Positions 1-13,200 of a stretch of 64,000 bases of DNA are shown in pieces. Both the position numbers and the translations under genes were made by a program. Source of the DNA: Pachypanchax playfairii (lineage: Eukaryota; Chordata; Actinopteri; Cyprinodontiformes; Aplocheilidae); contig SSNP01000015.1 in NCBI GenBank assembly GCA_006937955.1, forward strand, positions 2,476,612-2,540,611. Reading direction: 5' to 3'. The notes beneath the pieces were generated by a model that worked only from the letters and a program-made list of their open reading frames with translations, made no database searches and was not told the DNA's origin. Positions within the stretch are counted from its first letter, which is position 1. Each line of letters begins with the position of its first letter.

Positions 1-3000
1 TGCAGCCAGAACTGTGACTGTTGAAAACTTGTGATGTTTGAGAGGAGCCAAAACACAACTCAGATGAAAATGTTAGATTAAGAACTCATTTCATAGAAAT
101 TCTTGGGAAATTTAAGAGAACAATCTTCAGACTCGGTGACATGCATTTTCATCACTCAAGGTCTAATTACTCTGATTCGGAGGATAGCTGAAGGCAGCTG
201 ATGCATCTGTCGATGTTTACATGAGCAGCAATGACACTTACTGACATCTGGCACAAATATGAGGTTTTTTTTATGAGATGTTGAACAATAAAGAAAAGCT
301 GGAGGTTGCGTGAGGTGCCAAACTGCAGGTTGAAGTTTCCCAATAGAGCAAAGATGTCTAATAAAAAGCCACAACAAGCCTGTTCATTACCAAGATTGTC
401 ACACCTTCGCTTTGAAGTCTAACATGACTCTTACTTAGACCCTTATTATTTAAATAGAACCAAAGAAATAATGCGGTAAACAAGGAAGTCGCACCTGTAA
501 AGGTGAATTCTTTGAAATGATGTCATGAAACGATGAGCTTTATGGGAATGTCCCTGAATTTGATCTGAGCTGCTTTAAAACGAAGCCTCTCTCAGACAAG
601 GAAGTAAATATTTTAAACGATGTGTCACAGATTAAAGAAGAAACAACAAGGATTTGCTTGAAATGATCTTTGAATGAAGACAGAGACAACCCTCACTTAA
701 GGCACAGTATTTCATGTTTTAAGTTGTCTATTGCTGTATTTTATATTAGTTAAAGAAGTGATGTTTCCAGCAGGAGAAACTGAACGAGAGTTTAAGCAGA
801 TAAATCTGCTACGATTTCTTGGGACGTCTCTGTCTTGTTTTCTTTTTCTGTGAAACAAGCCCGTACAGCTGGATGTCATGTTAATGCCGCCACATCGTAA
901 TGATGGGAGTGAGATCAGGGTTATCATAAACACAGAAATGGTGCTCAAATCCTCAAGTTTCTCTTGTTTTAAAATTTATGTCCACGCGATGATAATAAAA
1001 GTATCCACAAAACAAACATTATGACACGAAATCATTATGTCAGAGTTCGCAGCAGTTTTCATCAGAGCTGACAGATGCATAGTTTAACTTTGCCCACGTC
1101 TATAAATAAATCTAGTTTACATTTCACTTAATTACTTCTATTCACGTTGTGGTACTTTTTTATAGCTGGCTTTGCATCAAGCCTGCCTGAGGTAAAACCG
1201 TCCTCTCTGTCATGCACACAGCTGTTATGTGCTTGTTGTTGCAAAGGCTCATGATTTAAGAAGCTACAGAAAATTAAAGAAAACTTTAATGAACTTTCTT
1301 AACCCACATGAAGTTTTTTATGCTCCATTATGGCACCTTTTCTCTACTCGTAGGGTTTGCATGAGTTGTGATTTCGGTACAATGTTCTCCAGTGTAATCT
1401 ATGTTTGGATGTTTGTCAAGGTGCACGCCAGCTGTTTTTAGTCAGCAAGGGAACCTCCAAGTTTGCCAAAAGCACCCAGAAAACATACGTGAAAAAGAAG
1501 CTGTACAAGATCAAGATAGGATATGTGAATTATAAAAAGTAAATAAACAACTTTCATTACAGTTGAAATGTTGTCTTAGCTCATGTCGTCATGATGAAAG
1601 GAGAATTCCCGTGCTTTTTATATTCCAGAGAAAAAACTAAATCTGATCTTTATCAAATTCTGAAGTTAATTAAATCTAACCTCAACTTTACAAAAACACA
1701 CAAAAGATTCCACCAAGACATGATTTATTAAACAAAAGTAAAGCCAGAATGGAAAAGCTGTGTGTGAACAACCAGATTAACCTCATGATACAACAGTTTG
1801 TAGAACCTCTCATAGCAGCAGCAGATCAGACATTTTTTTTTTCTGTCTGACTTTTTAAGTTTCTCATCTCTGTGGAGGAATTTCACTCATTTCCACTCTT
1901 CTTGAAAAAAATTCCTTCGGGTCATTCAGGTTTTGTTGATTCACAGAGAGGTCGACTCGATGACTGCAAGATGACCGAGATCAAAACAAGATGGTCTCTG
2001 ATGGTTGCTGATGATCAGCTAATCAATACATTTGATCAGCCACACCTGGCTGATACTTTGCAACAAGAGTGGACAACGTTTTTGTTTTGATAAAATGGTG
2101 GAATTTGTTTCTGTACATTTGAGGTTAGATTTAAATAATTTTAGAGCTGAATAAAAAGCTGATTTTTTTGTATTTTTTCCTGATATGTTAAACCTCAAAA
2201 ACTGAAAGAAGGTTAACTTTCTTATTTCCATATCTGTATCAAAATGCAGTGAAAATGTTTGCAACAGTTTTTTTATCCAAAGAACAAACAGTCAAATTGT
2301 TTCTTATGTTATCTTGTTATCTTAAGTTTTAACTGAAAATCCCAACGACTCTGTGCAGAAAGCAGCAAAACAACACATATGACATATGAGTTTAACAGAC
2401 TTTTAAAAATACATAAACTCAGACGTCAATTAAAAAAAGTGAAAGCCTTAAAAAATTAGAGTCATGATTTTGGCAAAAATCATGAGTGTGTAATCACAGT
2501 GGTTAAATGTCACTTTCCCTGATGCAGGTAGGGGTGTAGGGGAAAAAAAACATCAGCAAAAAGTCATTTATGTCTCCTACAGAAGCTGAAATCGCAACTG
2601 AATTTCAGAAAACCTGGAAAAGTTGTTGAATGAGCAGCACCGAATCCAATGATAGCTTGATCTTCTCCTCAAAAAGCAGAAGAGATGCTCAAATGCAGAT
2701 TAAATAAATTCACACCTCTGGATGACTCAAGAAAAAAAAACAGCCGTAGTTCTCAGTGAAAAAGTGAGTTAGGTCTCATTCTGGATGAACGTTTACAGAG
2801 TCATTAATTACAGATGAGACGGAGGAGAAAGTCATCTTGCTGTATTTGTCTTTTCAGCACATCAACTTTGCAGCTCAGGAAAGATGCTGCCACATTACAA
2901 GTCCACACGATCACAGGGAGAATCCGGAAACACGCTTTACAACTGATAATGTGACGGTCATGAGTTAGTTGAAGCCTGACATCATAAAAGGAGGCATAAA

Positions 3001-3175
3001 ATCATCATGTCTCCCGTTTCCGTCAGGCAAAAACAGACTGTCAAGAGGCCACGAGCTGCTGGGTCCTCGCCCTGAGGGGGATTAGGGTGGGGTCTCTGGG
3101 GCAGATTTGGGCTGGAAAGATGGGAAGAAAGACGTGCTGGGTGACTGTAGGACATGTGTAACATTTGCGCCCATG
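1..3175. other. 3' UTR / downstream flank of the LRCH2-like gene
   Basis: No coding exon could be supported here. The stretch lies downstream of the minus-strand LRCH2 stop codon (3176-3178) and probably contains its 3' UTR. Minus-strand AATAAA-type signals exist, for example TTTATT on the plus strand at about 1734-1739, but which one is used cannot be decided. A short perfect hairpin with 10-base arms lies around 2463-2486. The predicted reading frames here are short, lack family motifs and lack paired splice sites. Confidence 0.5.
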
Positions 3176-4262
3176 TCAAATAGGTGACAGATGTGTGTTT
3201 TTTGATGTAGGCAGGTCCAGCAGAGCCTGGACGGTCACGCCGACTTTCACCAGACCACGTTCCTCTAAGATGTGATGCGGCAGGCAGAGTTTGTCCTGAA
3301 TAAACAGAAAGAGATTCATTAGTTTCACTTCACCCACACACACTAAAANAACAACAGAGGTGTCTGTCTGCTAGTGTTTACTTTAAAATATTATCAGTCT
3401 TACTGATCTCCTTAATGGAAATAACATTCTGTCATGTTCACGAGCCATGAAAAAAGAAGAATTCAATCAGTCGTACATTTAGGACGTGTAAACTAGCCAA
3501 TTGGATCAACAAGTGCGTGACATAACATGCATATCATTTTTATATCTGGAGAAAATAAATCTGGAGCACAAAAAACGATAATATTTGTTACCTGTGGAAC
3601 TCCGAGCTTCTTACACGCATCCAGGAAGTTTTCAACATTCCGACGGCACTTTGCCATGCTCAGCTTCGGCTGGAAGCCACATCAGTCATGTTAGTTTTTA
3701 CATTTAGCATAAAACCATAACAAAACAATGGCAGGCCTATGTCACAGCAGACATTTCCACTGTCCTGCATGTTTTAGATTCCTCCCTGTTTCAGTTTGAA
3801 ACTGATTGACAGGCTTCTGCTGAACTCGACTCATGCAATCTTTGAATCAGGTGTGTTTAAACCAGAAAACATCTAAAACATGAGAACCAGGATTGAAAAA
3901 CACTGCTGTGAGAAATACTTACCAACAAAACTTCAATGGATTGTAGTTCTTGTTAGTTCTACTCTTTCAAGTCAAAATGTCTGCTGTGAAATAGGTTTTC
4001 TAAAAACTCAAGTGTGTGGTTTCAGGATTATGCTAAAAATTAAAAAACAACAACTAAAACACATATTTAGCATGAAAAACGGAGTTAAACAAGAATATTT
4101 ACAGTTTATGAGCAGTTTACTTACTACTGCAGGTGAGGGTACATGAATGCTGGCTACTGATCGAGGGCAAATGTGATTGGCTAAATGGCAGAGGACAACT
4201 CCATCCATCAGAGCAGCTCCAACATCCTCCGGAAGCAGCACCTTCAGTCTGGACTCAATGTT
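3176..4262 (-). other. Calponin homology domain of LRCH2 (last three exons)
   Basis: The last three exons encode the single CH domain. Recognisable landmarks are GAALMDGVVLCHLANHI, PRSVASIHVPSPAV and MAKCRRNVENFLDACKKLGV. The coiled, charged run RRKMEHLREELEQIGLLRQ in the preceding exon (8632-8744) leads into it. The exon at 4125-4262 ends with a perfect GTAAGT donor. Confidence 0.93.
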
Positions 4263-7200
4263 CTGCTCAAACACAACAACATTAACCCAACTAGAGCATT
4301 TCTGAAGTGAGGTGTTAATGCAGCTACATCCTGAGATTCATAATTCAACTTCTTTACAAACAAAATTATTTACTTTGCTATAATATAAGTTACAACAATA
4401 TTTTGTTAATTAAGCTGTGCAAGAAATGTTGCAAGGTGTGTACACTTCCCAAAGTGCTTCACACACACTGACAGGTGAGGCTTCCAGGCACCACTAGACC
4501 TTCTGACCACCATCAAACAGGCAGGGTGGGTGATATGTCGGGTGAAGGACACAACGGCAAAGTGATCTTTGCCAAACAGACTGGGGATTTGAACTGGTGA
4601 CCCTCTGGTTACCAAACGACCTGATTAACCCTACTGAGCTACTGCACCCCAAAAAAAGAAGTGTTACAAGACTCAAGATCAAAAGAAATGTTAGGGTTAC
4701 TGCCAGTGGGTCACCATGGTAACCCGCATCTCTCAGTCTCTGCATGACTTAATGAGACATGCAGAAATTAAGCCCCAATTAGTCACTGAACTAGGTTACA
4801 TTGAAAAACAGGAAATTTTTATTTATTTTATATATATAACTAAGGAATACTGAGAATAAAAGAATAAACCTTAACTTCACACTATAAAGAAACCCTAAAC
4901 TAAGTGAACAAACTAGAAGGCCAAACTGTGTAAATACCAAAATATTTAAATGTGTTGGCAGAAAATAGATCATAAAGTAACTGAAAACAAAAACAAGTAA
5001 ACCAGCAATAATAATCCCAGAAACAAATAAACCACATGATGAAGATCCTGAATCATAAAAACTTGTAAATTTATGAAGACTGATTGAACTTTATTGTTCA
5101 GGAACTCCCTCTTCACCGAAACACAGACGCCAGGCTTTCTTAAAGCCGACTATCATCTCGTCTGTTTTGCTGGTACAGAGATCTCATCTCTGCATTCTGA
5201 CTCATAGTCACATATTAAACATGTCACTGTTGTTATTAGCAAACGTTTCATGTTGGAGGAATGGGCAGGGCTGAAGATATCCATGTATGATAGAGGGCTA
5301 AGCACACAGCCCTGTGGAGAGCCAGTGTTAATGATGAGGGTGGAGGAACAAAGGTCCTGTTAAAAAATTTTATTGGTGCTAAAAGTTAAGCTATAAGACC
5401 TGTATGTGATTCTTCTTGTGTACATGTGTACGTTTCCACCCAGTGAACCACATTCTCACTTGTTTTGATGCCAGAGATTGTATGTTTGTTATGACTGATG
5501 TTTGATAAATTCGAAATCTAAAGCTTAGGGTTTGGATCAGGGCAAATCAGTTATGCTTCAGATTTAGGCTATATATAGTCAGTTAGTAGGCAGGATATTG
5601 CAACAGCACAGATGTTTGGATTTCACCTGTCAGATGAAATCACAACACGTTGCATGGAAATCTCCATACTCATCTCAAATTGCTGGAGGACTTAGATATG
5701 TTATTCCTCCTTCGTCTGCATGTGTTTGATGTCCTGGTGGGGCTGAAAACTTTGATATGATCAGCAGTATCAGTGTAACGTTTGTATGAAACAGAATCCA
5801 AATGTACAGACAAAAAAGGCGTGTGGAAGGTTTAAACAATGTATATTACATATTGTAGAAGAGGTGGGTTAGCGTAGCGTCACTGGCAGGGGACAGATAG
5901 ACTCGTAATCCGAACATAACCAGGGTCATACATAATTCATTAGAAGTTAGCAAGAAAAACCACTGTCCATAATCTAAGAACAAGTCCGTTAAACATTAGA
6001 GCACGCTGACCGACAGAAGAGGGGCAGGAAACAAGTCGATAATGCTAAGCAAGATCCAATACCGGGAGATATGAGCAGATGAAATAACCTAAAATTGGTG
6101 AGGTGAGAGGCGAGGTCCAAAAAAATCCAGGTCTATAATCCTTACGAGTCAATGGAAAAGAAAAAAGACATACCAAAAGGGAAAGGCGCTGGCCAGGAAG
6201 CACTGCAGCATTCAACTAACTGGCAGCAAGTTGATGAGGAGGTAGAAAAGCAGGACAGAGGTAAATAAAAAAGGGACAAAGGATAATAACCAGACTAAAC
6301 TAAATACTCAAGAACTATTAACATCAAAACCAAATCAATAAAGATGTGAATTTAGCAGATTTTCTGGACTTGAAACTTTTAGATTTTAACTTCAGAACAT
6401 GAAGACATTTGACCAACCACAACCCCAGAGTTAAGTATGTTTCTTGAATATTTGAAGATCAACTAAATCCAGCACAGAGCTATCTGTTATATCAGTTTTC
6501 ATGACTGCTTGTTCTTTCTGGAATACAGAGTTCTGGAGATTAGATCTTAGAATGGATTCTGGGCTTTTATTCAATTAGATAGGAAAAATACCACAGTGGG
6601 GAAATGCTTTCATAGTGCATGGCCAAAAATGTTAGAATACACGATTGAACAATTTTTCAACTGCTCAGATCTGAGGTCAACAATGGTTAATAGTTGTTGC
6701 AGTTTGCCTGGACAGTGTTTGCAGCTTGTTGCTGTTATACTGTACATTACAAATGTAATTAATCAAATCTCCTGGGGTCTTTCAGTTGCTTTCAACAATT
6801 CCATCCATTTTTCTTTGACCCACTTGTGGTTCAGAACAATTTCTTGGGACCAGATGGAGACAATTTTATACACCAGCTATAACAACTATTTTCTTTGAGA
6901 GTCAAAAAAAAGACCTCAGGACTGCAACTCAATCTTTTAGACCAGAAAGGGCAAGTCAACCTAAGAAGGCTTAAATCAGTCAATGTTGTTTTCTATGAAA
7001 ATAAATTAGTTTCAGAATCAAATCCAGACATGAAGTAATGAGTCATAAAACAAGTATATCTAAATAACCCGTGGGAAAAGACATCTTTTGTCATTCATTT
7101 TTGTTTTTAAGGACAGAAAAAGGTGAATGACAAGTAACGTCTTGTGTCGTGGATCAACAGCGTTCGGCAAAGCGCAACAAAAGACTTTATCCGATATCAT

Positions 7201-10200
7201 TTCAGCTATCAGGGTGGGGCAACACGTCACTTTGTGTCCTTAGGCAACCTGTCCACACATTATACGACCATATAGGTCGAGTTTGAAAGCTCCAAAAAAT
7301 ACAACCTATGAGAGCGTTTTCAAACGACCTGTCGGGAGCATTTTCAGGGCTCCACAGCAACATACTACCGACAGCGCATGTGCGCACCTTCCCAGAGGAG
7401 CTGACAAATACGCATTTGCAAGGTTTTGCTCTGTTCAGCCGAACAAAACAAGAATTCAGCAGAAATATGTCTCACTTTAATACAACGGTTAGCTTTAAAA
7501 TGTAGCTGTGGTTACAATATGTGTGTAGTTTATCACCACCAAACTTGTGTGTGTGAATGGGTGAATGACATGCTGTAGTGTGAAGCCCTTCGTGTTGTCT
7601 CGCTTAAAAAATGCGCAATACGCCATTTACCATTTCTTTATTTTTAATGAGTGTTTTTTCAGGAACTTTTATTGCTTTTATTTTGAAGGATTTTTGTGTT
7701 TCCTGTTTTCCTTTTGGTTTCTTGCCATGCTCTTTGTTTATTCAAGAGGTCTTGTTTAGTTTGTTTTTATGTTTGGCTTTGGTTTAGTATCTTTTACCCC
7801 TGAGGTATTTTTGTTGTTACCTCTTTCCTACACAGTTCTGACTACAGACTTCACACATTTAAGCCTCGGCTTATAGGAAGAGTGAAGATTAACTATGATG
7901 AAAAGAAACATCTCATCCTTTATACTGCTGAAGAAGCGCATGCTGCCAGGTGAATAGACAGGAAGTTTCCTCTGTCTCAGCCTAATGAGCACTTTGCCTC
8001 GTCTGTGTCTCTGACTCATCCCTGAGAGCGCTGCTGCACCTCTCACTAAAAGTTCCAGAAAAAAGGATAAGTCTTGGTGAGAAGGGAAAAGTTAGTCCAA
8101 AGGAATCTCTTGCGTTTTTGTTTTTTTTGTCAGTCGCATGTGATGCTGTGTCTTAATATGGCCTTTAAGATCTCACAAAGACCCTTAAAAACATCCATCT
8201 TCTAGCTGTTTTTTTTTTAAATCACGGGGAGATCTTAAACCACTGTAAAGGAGGACTTGAGCAGACTTTTCTCTTTTTTTTTGGACTATTCTGTTTGGGG
8301 GAAAACTATAATTAGTCAATATGCACATCAGATTTTTTTTAAATGGTTTTCACATAGAATTTACTAAATTTCATTTACCAAAGAAAATGAGACGAGTCGA
8401 GACAAGACAGCTACTCTGTAGAATATGACCCAAGTCCAAATAAATACAAGCTCTTATGATGCTTCTGCTACATGGGAACATGCAGAACCCTGGACATTTC
8501 CATTTCACTCATTTACTCAAAGGACAAAACACTGGAACAAAACCAGGATCTGGCAGGCTTTGCTCATCCTTCATATGAGTCATCGACATTTGAAGACGGG
8601 AAAGACAAAAACAAGCTGTGAGGCACCTGACCTGTCGTAAAAGTCCAATCTGCTCCAGTTCCTCCCTTAAGTGCTCCATCTTCCTCCTCATGGTGAAACT
8701 CGGGTCTGTGGAGCTGATGTCCTGACGGTTTCCTCTGGTGAAGGCTGAGTTAAACAAAGGAAAAGTACTTCACTGAGTTTCAGATTTAAAACAACAGAAT
8801 GGGAAAAATGTTTAAACCAAACTAACAATTTAGACTCGTATGAGGTCTGCTTTGTTTCAGACACACAGTCTATGAAACTGGCTCAGTGAATGATGAGACT
8901 GAAGCAGGATATCTGTTTACTATCACTGCTTTACAGAGAACATTCTGAAACCTGGACAGAACTAAATTCAACAGATCTTTATCACTTTTCCTCTCAAGGC
9001 TGAAACCAAAAAGATGAGTTTTCAAAATGTCTTTGAACCTTTGCAACATTTAGACTTGGTTTCTTAAATGAATTTTCACTTCAAACAGGACTGGAAAAGT
9101 TGTAATTTCCAAGATGACCTTCACTCTTTGTGATTTTCTTTGTTATGACTTTATTTAAAAGGACATGTTTACATTTACAGTCACCAGATCCTCCTGATCC
9201 TGCAGTGGAACAAACAAGTAGAGGACATGGATGGATGGATGGGTGTCTGGTTGATGAGTTATGGCAGGATGGAGAAGGATGTGAATGGATTTGGGCTTCA
9301 TCTGCTGTGTTGAGGACTCTAGTCAGCTGTGGTGAAGAAGGAACAACAAAGCTCTAAATTTACTGATCTGTCTATATTACGACTATCACCGATGGTAATG
9401 AGATCTGGATCCTGACCAAGAGAATGAGATCCTGGATACAAGCTGCTGAAATAAGTTTCTTCTGTAGGGTGGCTGGACTCAGATGAGGAGATCAGAATAA
9501 AGCTCAAGGTAGAGCTGCTGTCCTGTTCAAAAGGAGTCAGCTGAAGTGGTTAAAGCATCTAATTAGGATCGCTTCTGGTCGTAGTTTTCTGCTATTTATC
9601 ACCTGCCTGCATCCTGATTATGTTAATCAGTTCATCTTTACAAATGTAGCAACCACACAAAATATGATCAACTGCCGCAATTTTTATTGATTCTTGCCGA
9701 ATCATTAAAGGCCATGAATGTGTTTAGTTTAGTTTTAGTTTGACTTTGCCAGAAAAAACACAGTTTTTCCAAATTCTGCAAAGCCCCAGGGCACATTAAA
9801 GAGCAACTGAATGAAGTACTGAATCACAGCAGAGGCTGAATGCACAGGAGTTTTTGTACCTTACACCTTCAAAATAAAATGTTATGTTTACTTTGACAGC
9901 ACTAGTGTGTGTTTTCACACAAATCTATAACTAACTGACAACTGTGACGTTTTAGATCTTTTATACCACAAACTTTCTTGTGATCTGAGGTTTAATTAAT
10001 GTATGAGCAAGTAGAATTGAACAGACACAGTTCCTTGGAAAACCTTTCCCTTATTTCCAGAGAAACACCTCTGAAGCACCACTTGTTAAAAAAAATTGGC
10101 TTCAGCTTCAGGCCAACACTCAAGAGCCTTCACGCCAACATTTCCACAGTGCAAAAGAACAAAAGTGAAAGACTTTACATGTGAATGCACAATGGATGAC

Positions 10201-13200
10201 TGTGTTTCTAACAGAACCTAAATTTTCTCTCCAAAACCAATTTATTTAAAAATCAATTTTAAAAAACGTACACAATCTATCATAAAAAAAGACTTGAACC
10301 CAGCCAGTGATATAAGTACAACTCCAAGAAGCTTCCAAGTGGGTTAAAAATGCAAATAAAACTAAGTCAGCAGGTTAAAACGAGGAACAATAAAACATTG
10401 TGCACTTGTTTATTACCTGATCTTGGTTTCAGTCCAAACACTGTCAACGAAGGACTAAAATCAGCGTTGCGCAAACTCTCCTGAGGACAAAGCATCTATT
10501 ACTCACAAATTCAAAAGTTTTATATGTGATGCATTCAAACACAAGTGTCTCACCTCACAGTCGTCATTGCTGCTGGAGCTTTTTCGAGCACTCTGACACT
10601 TGTACTGCAATAAAAGAAAACATTTGTTTAAGTCAGTCTTCTTTCAGAAAACACAAAGATGATTATTCTATACCCTTCTAATTAAAATAATGACTATTTA
10701 TCTTTCTTTTACAAGAGTTTCATGTCAACCTTAAGTTTTTTTCCTCACGGCAATCTCAAGAATCCATAGATGCAGGTTTTAACATAATATGCTTGTTTTT
10801 TAGGTAATTATAACCTGAGATCATTCTGCTGAAAAGACGCCAATAAAAATAAAATGGAACTGGAATTTTACATGTATTAATCTCACAAGAAAAACCAGAA
10901 TATAACATGTAGCGTGAGATCCTTTATGGGGAGTGATAGGTACACGAGATTATAGGATTATGCACATCCCCATACTTTTAGGTAATCTTTTCTCAGGTAC
11001 TTGTTCCGCCTGCGATCTTCATTCTGGTTCAGGACGGGTGGCACCTCAGGCCACTTTGGCTCTGAATCTGATTGTTCTGTCTTCAAGCTTCCATCAAACG
11101 AGCAGGAAGAAGAAGGCTAGAAAAACACAAAGGGAACACAACCTTATCAACAACTTTAAGTTCAGTTTCAGGTAGTTTTATTATCACCATCATCTGGACA
11201 CATTTGGAACTAAACATCCAAAAAACTTTCTGGTAAATTGTTCATATGTAAGCAAAAAAAAAAAAAATCAGTGGTCTTAAAATATGGCCTTGTGGAACAC
11301 CTGTTTTGCAATTATGGAAGGCTAATGCAATCCCATTGACTAGCAGTAGGAACATCGCATGATTAACTGTATAACCATAATGAGAAGATGATGACAAACT
11401 ATGACATTCATGGGCATTTCTTCATTTTTAAGACAGTTAATTTTTTAAGGGGAAAATGTATTTTACCTGCCCACTCAGCACTGATGTTCCACTACTTCCT
11501 TCATCCAGAGAAGCACTGAAAACAAAGATAACATCAAAAGACTTGATTTACAATCAGTCTGCATGGCATTTATTTGGATCGATACACACTGTTGATGACC
11601 CAACTACAGAGTCAAAAGTAGAATACAATACAAAACTGACCTGTAGTCTACTTGATCATAGCTCCAAAGGACAAAAAACACAACAATACCCAAATGATTT
11701 GTCCTTTTAAAGCTTATAAAAGAGGAGAAGCTGCTGTTTCTTTTATTTAAATTTAAAATATCAGTATTTGTTTATTTGATTGCTCATGGAAAGAAGAGAA
11801 GATGGGCTTTGAAGACATATTCAGTGTATTACGGTAATATTCACAAGGTACCGCTGTGTAAACACAGACAGGAAAATCAGTTTGGCTTTGATTTTACCAC
11901 ATGTTCCTTACAATACTGTAAGTACTTCAACATTTCAACTAGAAAGAACATTTAAATGGTTCTTTAAAGATGAGAAGAAATACTTTAAGAAATTGTATGT
12001 ACTTCATGGGAGACGGACAACTTCATGTGCAATGATTGTGCTATTACAGGTCAACCCAGATGCACATGTGGCAGAAACAGAGGTTTGCCAATTTGACAAC
12101 AGGAAAATTAAGATTTTAAAAAATGTTTTATTCTAAATTAAGAGGAAATATGCAAAGAAAATTGTCCTGTTTGGTACTAGTTGTTGAGAGTTAGGCCTAT
12201 AGAATACTGTTTCTCAAATAGCTTTTTTTAATTGTACCACTATACACATGTGTCTTTATTCAACAGGATACTATACGTACCTCCGAGCAGTCTGAGGTGG
12301 CAGCCTCAGTTTGCTGGAGTTCCCAGAGTGACTCAGAAATCTGCAGACAGAAACAGGCACAGCCTCTCTTTTACAAGAGCATAAACTCAAACAGGTAAAA
12401 CAAGGACAGTTCCTTTGAAATGATGCAAGCAGGGTGTATCACTGGCAATAATACAGTACTTTTCCTATTGACCTCAAAAGACGCTAAGCCATAATTATAG
12501 GAAATTTTAGCATTTTAGCAACACACAATGTCACATGTTTTTACAGTTAATAAGATTACTGATAGATACAATGCTTATAGAGACAGAGAGACAATCATAG
12601 ACACAAACTGGTTGGGTTGTTCCAGCATAAGCAGAAAGTCATGTGCAGATTGTTGTTACCTGTGTGCTCTGCCGGTCACTCTTCGTCGGTGCATGAGACT
12701 TTCTGCTCTGCAAATTAAGGACCGTCGCCTAAAAGCATCACATGCAACATGTGACAGATTAAAAGGGGTTGAGAAAATTAGACATTAAGAAAAGACTGCA
12801 AAGATTTTAAGACAGAAGATGCACAATTCTTAAGAACAGAATGAATTTATGATCAAGTGTTGGATGTTTTACACTTTTGATCCCAGAGAGTCACTTTATA
12901 GTTTAGCGTGTAAGTTCTTTAACCTAATCGAATACCATTTTAGCATTAAGAACTTACATGGTGCAACAAACACGGCTCTGCTGCCGCAGAAGGGAATTCC
13001 ACTCACCTGTTCTGCTGCTCCTGCTGCAAAAGCTGGACAGCGATCTTCCTTAGATCCAGCACTTCTTTCAGCTCATCATCTTCTTCCTCAGCAAGTTGGT
13101 CTTTATCAGAACTGGGAAAAAAAGATAAACCAATTTTACATGTCTTTTACTCTATTTGGATTTATCTCCAGACTTTCATGCACTTTTAACATTCCAACCA

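Noticed and set aside
4560..4655. tRNA-like phrase ggtgaccctctggtt
   Set aside because: No complete cloverleaf with acceptor pairing could be drawn. It is more likely part of a SINE-like repeat.
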